A stretch of 6,423 nt of DNA from Pedobacter sp. UBA2067 (GTDB taxonomy: Bacteria; Bacteroidota; Bacteroidia; Sphingobacteriales; Sphingobacteriaceae), in assembly GCA_002333205.1 (NCBI GenBank), contig DDAD01000140.1, forward strand, positions 66,918 to 73,340, read 5' to 3'. Positions 1 to 5,809 of the stretch are shown piece after piece (the first letter of the stretch is position 1; each line of letters opens with the position of its first letter). The notes beneath the pieces were generated by a model. That model ran no database searches, had not been told where the DNA came from, and worked only from the letters and a program-made list of their open reading frames with translations. Both the position numbers and the translations under genes were made by a program.

Positions 1-474
1 GAATGCTGGTTCTGAAGGAAGTGCAGGACGATCCTTCCATATCGGACTCAGGTAATCACGGTCTACCAAGGTGATGCCTTTTAAGCCCAGCTTGTCGCTG
101 ATCAGTTCACCTAAAGCGACAGATACCAACTTTTCATCAGCAGCAACTTTAGCTCCTTTCGACAGCTTATCGGCTAACCATTGAATATATTCCGGGGCAT
201 GCTGTACTTTTTGTTTTACCAGCTCAAAGCCGCTGCCTGCAAGTTGTTCTGAGGCCTGTTCAAAGTAGCGGAAGTCGGTCCATAGTCCGGCAAAATCGTG
301 CGTGATTACCAGGGTGCCTGCAGAGCCTCTGAAGCCGGAGACAAAAGGAATGCACTTGTAGTATTTAGGTAAGTATTCTGAGATATGAGGATCTGCGGAA
401 GGAATGATGTAAGCTTCAACCTGATCTGCTTTCATCTGACTGCGGATCTCGCTTAGTTTTTCTTGATATGTCAT
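1..474 (-). CDS. Xaa-Pro aminopeptidase (aminopeptidase P family), N-terminal part
   Basis: This is the first 158 codons of a cytosolic metallopeptidase that removes the N-terminal residue from peptides with proline in second place. The rest lies beyond the left edge. The start is ATG at 474-472. Residues about 5-150 match the creatinase N-terminal domain of the long, three-domain XPNPEP1-like group. Visible marks are IPSADPHISEYL at 24-35, FVSGFRGSAGTLVIT at 44-58 and LWTDFRYFEQA at 64-74. The family usually reads TDGRYF or TDSRYF at the last site, so the Phe is a small variation. The metal-binding Asp/His/Glu residues belong to the C-terminal pita-bread domain and cannot be checked here. 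Full-length relatives have roughly 590-600 residues. The gene follows the nuclease gene on the same strand after 85 bp, but a promoter box at 505-512 suggests separate transcription. The family call is firm; whether the gene is intact is unknown. Confidence 0.93.
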   Translation of the reverse strand, partial: MTYQEKLSEIRSQMKADQVEAYIIPSADPHISEYLPKYYKCIPFVSGFRGSAGTLVITHDFAGLWTDFRYFEQASEQLAGSGFELVKQKVQHAPEYIQWLADKLSKGAKVAADEKLVSVALGELISDKLGLKGITLVDRDYLSPIWKDRPALPSEPAF

Positions 475-504
475 ATTAATCGATCTTAATATTTGTGAAT
501 GAAG

Positions 505-512
505 CAAATTTA
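505..512 (-). promoter_or_regulatory. Predicted Bacteroidetes -7 promoter box for the aminopeptidase gene
   Basis: Read on the minus strand these bases are TAAATTTG, an exact match to the Bacteroidetes primary-sigma -7 consensus TAnnTTTG. Transcription would start about five bases downstream, near 500, giving a leader of about 25 bases before the ATG at 474. No clear -33 TTG/TTTG element lies at the usual distance upstream. The rest of the 475-559 gap holds no terminator hairpin that I can see for the upstream nuclease gene. The box is short and could match by chance in AT-rich DNA. Confidence 0.45.
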
Positions 513-559
513 ACAAAAATGGGGTCTAATCATAATTTGCCTCCTGTGTGTTAAAGGTC

Positions 560-2050
560 TTAGTAGCCACTATCCTTTTTCTGTTCCAAAATGGTTTGCA
601 GGCGTTCTGGCAGCGACGTGAGCAGGTCGTAGCCAGTTGCCGCTTCAATTGCATTGACGGTCACCAGGTACTTGCGCCAGTCGGCATCTACAGCATTTAC
701 ATTCGCGGTACTTATGGCGATGACCCTGGTGCTGGCATTTACGCGGGAGAGATCCCTGTTGCCTTGTGGCAGTACCACTGCCACTTTCCACAAGTGGGCC
801 GGTACAGCGATATTTCCGTTTGCGATGGTCTTTGCCGGACCCTTGCTGCCGATGCCGCCGCTGCCGTAATTGCCCATGATGATGTAGATCTCATTGCCCT
901 GATCAACCAGGCTCCGCAGGTAAGCCTCGAAATTGGCCCAGGTCCGCTGGTTGTTCTTCGGTGCCTGCGGTACCATATTCGTCATCAGAAAGGTCGCGCT
1001 GTTTGCCGCAGGCGAGCTGCTACGGTCGGCAGAAGGACAATTATGGCCCCTGTCGAAACCGGAACCCGTATAACTGCTGCTGGTGGCCATGAAGAAATCT
1101 GGTGGTAGCTCGCTGAAGCCCGCAAAGTTGTCCATGCGCTCTGCTACTCTTGTAGTCGTTGTGGCGTCCAGGTGCCAGCTTACCCAATTGGGGATGGCCT
1201 TACTGCGGCTATAGGATTGCGTATAATATTTAAGGTTCAGGAAGTAATTTTCTGGCGTAGTAGATGAGGCCCTGGAGGGATTTCCAAACAGCATATTACT
1301 GTCGTCGCCTTTTGCAGGCTGTATGTCAATGTCGTAAATCAAACCTCTTGACTTGCTTGAGAAGCTTGTTGGGTTAATGTGTGTGCCAGACGACTGCGTA
1401 CCAGCTCCAGCGGCAGTATCGGTTGAATCGGCGATTGCATTCGCCTGCCTGCTGCTTGGAACTGCTTTGACAAAGGTAATATCGTCGATGTTAATCCGGG
1501 CAGCAGCGATGGAGCCGGTATTTTCAATACGAAAACGCATTTTATAATAGGGCTTTATGCTGAAGGTGTCCGTTACGAGCATCCGACTTTGTTCCAGGAT
1601 GGAATTTCCAATTTGGCTGTAATGTTTACCGCCGTCTAGCGACACCAATAATTTCCATGTGGATGTGGGATCCTGACCATACAGGCCATGTGATATGTAG
1701 ATCTGCTGAATGTTCTCCAGGTCGAAGTTCATGCTGATGCTGCCTGTTTTCATTCGAATGCTACGAAGGCCGTTTTTTAGATCAGCAGCGGAACTTCCGA
1801 TCAGTGCATTATTCAGATTCCAGCTTCCGCTACTTAAGTTCAGGTCGGCATTGCTGTAGCTGCCTTTCAAACCCGATTCAAAATCCTCTTTAAGCGAATC
1901 CCCAATCTTGTTTGCTGGAGCAGGGCTGGAGTCGCTCATCCGACCTATTCGAGGATCATTGTTGCGCTGAAACGCGGTTGTTGGGCGCTGAAATCCAGTG
2001 GTAATTGCAAGGGCAATTCCGGTATAAAAGAATAAGTTTCTGATAAACAC
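560..2050 (-). CDS. Exported DNA/RNA non-specific endonuclease with N-terminal beta-sandwich-like module
   Basis: A 496-residue nuclease of the NucA/Serratia beta-beta-alpha-metal family, which cuts DNA and RNA using one divalent metal ion. Residues 1 to about 27 form a signal peptide (basic start, hydrophobic 7-19). No lipobox cysteine is present, so a periplasmic or extracellular location is inferred. Residues about 50-195 look like a beta-sandwich module: DFESG at 56-60, SGSWNLN at 74-80, then a run ending INIDDITFVK. A low-complexity Ala/Ser/Thr linker covers about 196-232. The catalytic domain covers about 233-485 and contains FDRGHNCPSADR (332-343, general base His336), TNMVPQAPKNNQ (357-368, metal ligand Asn367) and Glu375. 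The 31-residue His-Asn and 8-residue Asn-Glu spacings fit Anabaena NucA. The start is GTG at 2050-2048: no ATG lies upstream before a stop, and the next Met (38) would lose the signal peptide. No T9SS sorting tail is seen. Function could be nutrient scavenging or extracellular-DNA degradation. Confidence 0.92.
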   Translation of the reverse strand: MFIRNLFFYTGIALAITTGFQRPTTAFQRNNDPRIGRMSDSSPAPANKIGDSLKEDFESGLKGSYSNADLNLSSGSWNLNNALIGSSAADLKNGLRSIRMKTGSISMNFDLENIQQIYISHGLYGQDPTSTWKLLVSLDGGKHYSQIGNSILEQSRMLVTDTFSIKPYYKMRFRIENTGSIAAARINIDDITFVKAVPSSRQANAIADSTDTAAGAGTQSSGTHINPTSFSSKSRGLIYDIDIQPAKGDDSNMLFGNPSRASSTTPENYFLNLKYYTQSYSRSKAIPNWVSWHLDATTTTRVAERMDNFAGFSELPPDFFMATSSSYTGSGFDRGHNCPSADRSSSPAANSATFLMTNMVPQAPKNNQRTWANFEAYLRSLVDQGNEIYIIMGNYGSGGIGSKGPAKTIANGNIAVPAHLWKVAVVLPQGNRDLSRVNASTRVIAISTANVNAVDADWRKYLVTVNAIEAATGYDLLTSLPERLQTILEQKKDSGY

Positions 2051-2054
2051 AGCG

Positions 2055-2062
2055 CAAAAGTA
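2055..2062 (-). promoter_or_regulatory. Predicted -7 promoter box for the nuclease gene, nearly leaderless
   Basis: On the minus strand the bases read TACTTTTG, matching the Bacteroidetes -7 consensus TAnnTTTG exactly. Only four bases separate the box from the GTG start at 2050, so the expected transcription start falls on or within a few bases of the start codon. No good -33 element was found at the usual spacing. If real, the mRNA would be leaderless or nearly so. A chance match is possible. Confidence 0.4.
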
Positions 2063-2110
2063 AACAATCCAGAGGCAGGGGTGTTTCCTTTTAAACCTCC
2101 AATTGTACTT

Positions 2111-3652
2111 ATGAACAACACGAACCTAAATCCACGGGATAGTAAAACCGTAAGTCCATGGCAACAGCAGCCAGGTCTGGACCAGCAACAAGAAGTTGTC
2201 TATTCAGGAACCATATACGATGTGGTAATTGTTGGTGCTGGCATCGCCGGGCTAACCACGGCATTGTTGCTGCAGGAGCAAGGTAAAAACTGCATCATCC
2301 TTGAAGGCCATAACATTGGATTCGGGACCACAGGGGCAACAACGGCACACCTGAACACTTTTTTGGATACCTCCTACGATCAGGTGGAGCAAGATTTTGG
2401 TGAAGATGGTGCCAGAACCCTAGCCAACGCAACAAAGGAATCCATTTCCCTTATTCAGGAACTTGTAGAAAAGTACCAGATTGACTGTGATTTCACCTTT
2501 AAAGATGGTATTATCTATTCGGAGACTGAAGCAGAGACGAAGTCGTTGCTCAGCTTGCTGGAGGCATCCCGGAAAGCAGGCGTTGAGGCCGTCGAGATCC
2601 GCGACAATGGTATTCCGGTGCCATTTGAATTTGCAGTGGTGTTCAATGATCAGGCAGAATTTCACCCGATGAAGTACTGCATGGGGCTTGCGGCAGCATT
2701 TAAGCAACTCGGTGGTACCATCGTGGAAAATGCTTTTGTTCGTAAAACCACCACGTCAGATGAACTCCAGGTTGCGCATACCGATCACTTCGAAATCAAA
2801 GGCCGCCATCTTGTATATACTACCCACATGCCACCGGGATTAACCGTCTTCGATGTAGAATGTTTCCCATACCGCAGTTACGTTTTGGGTATAAAACTCA
2901 AAAACGGGGATTACCCCAAGAATATGGCCTATGACATGAAGGATCCATATCATTATATCCGTACCCACACGATTGATGGCCAACCCCATCTAATCCTTGG
3001 TGGTGAAGACCACAAAACCGGGCATGATGATCCCGAAGCTGCCTTTGAGGCATTAGAGGCATATGCCAGGAAATACTGGTATGTAGAAAGCGTGGATTAC
3101 CGCTGGTCGGCACAGTATTATGTGCCTGCAGATGGTCTGCCTTTCATCGGGAAAATGCCGGGCTTTGATGACCATACCTTCGTGGCCACAGGTTTTAGTG
3201 GTAACGGAATGATTCTGGGTACGATCTCCGGTAAAGTATTTCGAGATACGATTCTGGGTAAAGAAGATGCGTATCAGAAGTTGTTTAGTCCTTCAAGGAT
3301 AAAACCTGTTGCAGGATTTAAAGACTTTGTGGCTGAGAATGCCGATGTCGCTTATCACTTCGTTGCCGATAGGCTGAGTACCGAAGATATGGAATCCTTT
3401 GCAGAGCTGGCGCCAGACAGCGGTGAGGTGGTCGAGTATAAAGGACAGAAAATCGCTGTTTATAAAGATCCGCAGGGTCAGATTACGGCCTTAAGTCCAA
3501 CCTGCACGCACGCCGGCTGTATCGTTAAATTCAATCCTGTAGAAAAAAGCTGGGATTGCCCATGCCACGGTGGCCGTTATGACCTGAAAGGGCAGGTGAT
3601 CACCGGACCTCCGGTAATGAATCTTGAACAAATTAACAATCCTGGCGAATAG
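2111..3652 (+). CDS. FAD-dependent oxidoreductase with C-terminal Rieske [2Fe-2S] domain (YhfW-like)
   Basis: A 513-residue soluble flavoprotein that carries its own Rieske iron-sulfur cluster. Its architecture and length resemble Bacillus subtilis YhfW (about 509 residues as I recall), whose substrate is not established. Residues about 36-385 form the DAO-type FAD domain. They include the dinucleotide motif GAGIAG (42-47), Glu65 at the end of the second strand, TTGATTAHL (73-81), YVPADGLPFIG (337-347) and TGFSGNG (360-366). Residues about 430-505 form the Rieske domain, with CTHAGC (465-470) and CPCHGG (483-488). Cluster ligands are Cys465, His467, Cys483 and His486, spaced CxHx15CxxH. Cys470 and Cys485 match the extra disulfide pair of bc1/b6f-type Rieske proteins. 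I chose the ATG at 2111. An in-frame GTG at 2081, with AGAGG five bases before it, would add ten residues. The zinc ADH gene follows after 26 bp, probably in one operon. No signal peptide or membrane segment is visible. Confidence 0.93.
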   Translation: MNNTNLNPRDSKTVSPWQQQPGLDQQQEVVYSGTIYDVVIVGAGIAGLTTALLLQEQGKNCIILEGHNIGFGTTGATTAHLNTFLDTSYDQVEQDFGEDGARTLANATKESISLIQELVEKYQIDCDFTFKDGIIYSETEAETKSLLSLLEASRKAGVEAVEIRDNGIPVPFEFAVVFNDQAEFHPMKYCMGLAAAFKQLGGTIVENAFVRKTTTSDELQVAHTDHFEIKGRHLVYTTHMPPGLTVFDVECFPYRSYVLGIKLKNGDYPKNMAYDMKDPYHYIRTHTIDGQPHLILGGEDHKTGHDDPEAAFEALEAYARKYWYVESVDYRWSAQYYVPADGLPFIGKMPGFDDHTFVATGFSGNGMILGTISGKVFRDTILGKEDAYQKLFSPSRIKPVAGFKDFVAENADVAYHFVADRLSTEDMESFAELAPDSGEVVEYKGQKIAVYKDPQGQITALSPTCTHAGCIVKFNPVEKSWDCPCHGGRYDLKGQVITGPPVMNLEQINNPGE

Positions 3653-3678
3653 CCAGCTACCTAACATAAACCTACACT

Positions 3679-4836
3679 ATGAAAGCAGCAGTATTTCACA
3701 AACCAGGCGATATCAGCTATGATACCGTTCCGGATCCTCGCATAGAAGAAGGCGGCGACGTCATCCTCCGGGTCACCTCAACCGCAATTTGTGGTTCAGA
3801 TCTTCATATCCTCAGTGGTGCCGTGCCTCAACCTACGGACATGATCATGGGTCATGAATTTATGGGTATTGTGGAGGAAGTGGGACCGGCAGTAAAAAAT
3901 TTGAAGAAAGGTGATCGCGTGATCGTACCCTTTCCAATTGCCTGTGGATCCTGCTTTTTCTGTAACCATGCCGCTTCTCCGCACTGCGAAAATTCCAATT
4001 ACAAGCATTACGGACCAAATGGCGACCTGGCTGATCAGAAAGGAGCAGCTTTGTTTGGCTACACGGACCTTTACGGAGGCTATTCCGGCGGGCAGGCAGA
4101 ATACGTTCGTGTACCCTACGCGGATATCAGTCCCCGCAAAATACCTGATAACCTCACTGATGAACAGGCTTTGTTCCTGACAGATATTTTCCCAACCGGC
4201 TGGTCGGCAATTGACTGGGCACAGCTTAAGGGCGGTGAAGTGGTGGCCATCTTCGGCTCCGGGCCTGTAGGTTTAATGGCGCAGAAAGCTGCATGGATTA
4301 ATGGCGCGAGCCGGGTTATTGCAATAGATCCCTTAGACTACCGCCTGGAACGTGCTAAAGCCGTGAACAAGGTGGATACACTAAACCCGCACAAAGTCGA
4401 CGTGGTGGAAGCCATTCGGGAAATGACCGGCGGACGCGGTGCGGATGTATGCGTGGATGCAGTTGGATTCGAGCCGGAACGAAATGTGATGGATAAGCTC
4501 AAGTCGACCATCAACTTCCAAAAAGGAAGTATCAAAGTAATGGAAACCTGCTTTAAAGCCGTGCGCAGAAGTGGAACGGTATCCATTGTGGGTGTTTATG
4601 GAAGCCCATACGATGGATTCCCTGTTCACCGTATTTTCGATAAAGGGATTACCATTAAACAAGGACAGGCGCCCGTGCTAAATTATATCGATCACCTGAT
4701 CGAGCTGGTGAAAGAGGAGAAGGTAGTTCTGGATGATATCATCAGTCACAACCTGCCACTGAGTGATGTCGCACATGCTTACAAGATCTTCGATGAAAAA
4801 GAAGATGACTGTGTGAAGGTCATTCTTAAACCTTAA
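3679..4836 (+). CDS. Zinc-dependent alcohol dehydrogenase, formaldehyde-dehydrogenase-like
   Basis: A complete 385-residue medium-chain dehydrogenase that oxidises an alcohol or aldehyde with a nicotinamide cofactor in the cytosol. The GroES-like domain covers about 1-150. Catalytic zinc ligands are Cys38 in ICGSD and His59-Glu60 in GHE, with Asp169 at a position used as a ligand in formaldehyde dehydrogenases. The structural zinc loop has Cys89, Cys92, Cys95 and Cys103. The cofactor domain has GSGPVG at 193-198, and Asp217 after the second strand favours NAD over NADP. The insert at about 108-150, including GGYSGGQAEYVRVPYAD (133-149), is typical of the glutathione-independent formaldehyde dehydrogenase branch. 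That places the subfamily but does not prove formaldehyde as substrate. The ATG at 3679 lacks a Shine-Dalgarno sequence, which is normal for Bacteroidetes. It is probably cotranscribed with the FAD-Rieske gene 26 bp upstream and ends at the hairpin at 4843-4884. Confidence 0.93.
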   Translation: MKAAVFHKPGDISYDTVPDPRIEEGGDVILRVTSTAICGSDLHILSGAVPQPTDMIMGHEFMGIVEEVGPAVKNLKKGDRVIVPFPIACGSCFFCNHAASPHCENSNYKHYGPNGDLADQKGAALFGYTDLYGGYSGGQAEYVRVPYADISPRKIPDNLTDEQALFLTDIFPTGWSAIDWAQLKGGEVVAIFGSGPVGLMAQKAAWINGASRVIAIDPLDYRLERAKAVNKVDTLNPHKVDVVEAIREMTGGRGADVCVDAVGFEPERNVMDKLKSTINFQKGSIKVMETCFKAVRRSGTVSIVGVYGSPYDGFPVHRIFDKGITIKQGQAPVLNYIDHLIELVKEEKVVLDDIISHNLPLSDVAHAYKIFDEKEDDCVKVILKP

Positions 4837-4842
4837 TCAATC

Positions 4843-4884
4843 ATTAAAAAGCCGCTCAACAATCTTGTTGAGCGGCTTTTTAAT
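4843..4884. terminator. Bidirectional intrinsic terminator between convergent genes
   Basis: A perfect 18-bp inverted repeat (4843-4860 and 4867-4884) surrounds a six-base loop, AATCTT. The GC-rich core is GCCGCTCAAC paired with GTTGAGCGGC. Each outer arm is A-rich on one side and T-rich on the other, so RNA from either strand forms a stable stem ending in a U run. It starts seven bases after the stop of the zinc ADH gene and lies 22 bases beyond the stop of the convergent SDR gene, so it can end both transcripts. Confidence 0.93.
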
Positions 4885-4906
4885 AACTTTCTGCACCTGT
4901 GCGCGC

Positions 4907-5695
4907 TTACTTTTCTTCAAACTGCTTTCTTAACATCGCTGCCTGTGCTTCATCAGTCATCACATTACCCAGGGCAACCATTGCTTTTGCAGGTAAACCA
5001 TAGATCAGGCGGTGCTCACCTTTCATTAAGGCCTCGTAGCCGGCTTTTGCCACATCTGCAGGGCTATCTTTCTTACCCTGACCAGCTACGGTATCTTCTG
5101 CATTAGCATTGATAAAGAAGCCGGTGTCCGTTGCATTAGGCGCCAGAAGGGTCATGGTTACGTTCGTATCTTTTATCTCGTTAATCAGTGCTTCGGTAAA
5201 GGAGCGAACGAATGCTTTTGAAGCAGCATACACTGAGAGCAGTGGGTTAGGGCTAAAGCTTGCCACTGAGCCTAGTTGCAAGATCCGGCCTTCATTACGC
5301 GCTACCATTTCCTTTAAATAGTAATGTGTAAGGCTCATCAGACTGATCACATTGGTATGAACAACCTCAAGATTCTTTTTTAAATCGGTTTCAACGAAAA
5401 GGCCCGCTTCACCGATACCGGCATTGTTTACCAGCACGTCAACCTGCAAACCCAGCGCCTTCACTTCTTCATAAAGCTCATCCGCTGCGCCATCACGGCT
5501 CAGATCTTTTTCCAGATAATGGAAGGTGCCCTCTGGATACAACATGGCAAATTCTTCCTCTATGCTGCCATGTCGCTCCGAAGTACGGGCAACCATGATG
5601 ATGTTGTAATTGTCTTTTGCGAATAGTTTGGCTAACTCATAGCCAATACCTTTTGTTGCACCAGTAATCAGTGCAGTCTTATTGTTGTTTTCCAT
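4907..5695 (-). CDS. SDR-family NAD(P)-dependent oxidoreductase (classical)
   Basis: A complete 262-residue short-chain dehydrogenase/reductase that transfers hydride between a carbonyl or alcohol and NAD(P)(H) in the cytosol. The Rossmann motif is TGATKGIG (11-18). Arg37 just after the second strand (VARTSER) favours NADP(H). NNAG lies at 90-93. The catalytic tetrad is complete: Asn115, Ser143, Tyr156 and Lys160 (YAASK at 156-160). Length and motifs fit the classical DltE/YqjQ-like group, whose substrates cannot be told from sequence. The C-terminus, about 215-262, carries the segment EALMKGEHRLIYG often seen in this group. The ATG at 5695 has no Shine-Dalgarno sequence. The gene converges on the zinc ADH gene across a shared terminator and diverges from another SDR gene with 114 bp between the two start codons. 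Family assignment is firm; physiological role is open. Confidence 0.93.
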   Translation of the reverse strand: MENNNKTALITGATKGIGYELAKLFAKDNYNIIMVARTSERHGSIEEEFAMLYPEGTFHYLEKDLSRDGAADELYEEVKALGLQVDVLVNNAGIGEAGLFVETDLKKNLEVVHTNVISLMSLTHYYLKEMVARNEGRILQLGSVASFSPNPLLSVYAASKAFVRSFTEALINEIKDTNVTMTLLAPNATDTGFFINANAEDTVAGQGKKDSPADVAKAGYEALMKGEHRLIYGLPAKAMVALGNVMTDEAQAAMLRKQFEEK

Positions 5696-5760
5696 AGGTC
5701 AAGGTTTAGCAAATTAACAGGATAGAAATCAGGAAGTTTTAAATAATCTTTCAAACATTG

Positions 5761-5774
5761 CAAATGCTGCATTG
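5761..5774. promoter_or_regulatory. Possible operator: small imperfect palindrome between divergent SDR genes
   Basis: Within the AT-rich 5696-5809 gap, 5763-5773 reads AATGCTGCATT, a perfect inverted repeat of five bases around a central T. Allowing one bulged A, it extends to CAAATGCTGCATTG. It lies 35 bp before the plus-strand start codon and 65 bp before the minus-strand one, a reasonable place for a regulator acting on both. An 11-base palindrome can easily arise by chance, and no regulator gene is in the window. Confidence 0.15.
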
Positions 5775-5809
5775 TTAAAAAATGGACCTATAACGAACCA
5801 ACATCAAAC

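Noticed and set aside
548..1108. A 186-codon plus-strand open frame
   Set aside because: It lies wholly opposite the nuclease catalytic domain, whose motifs and active-site spacing are clear. The plus-strand translation has no recognisable domain.
2033..2040. TAAGTTTC as the -7 box for the FAD-Rieske gene
   Set aside because: The final G of the consensus is missing and the nearest TTG upstream is poorly spaced. Too weak to call as a feature.
5710..5717. TTAATTTG on the minus strand as a promoter for the 4907-5695 SDR gene
   Set aside because: It differs from TAnnTTTG at the important second base and has no -33 element at the right distance. AATGTTTG at 5759-5752 is an equally imperfect alternative, so neither is called.
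5789..5794. TATAAC before the plus-strand SDR gene as a sigma-70-like -10 box
   Set aside because: The only TTG-containing candidates upstream are 11 or 25 bases away, which does not fit a promoter spacer.
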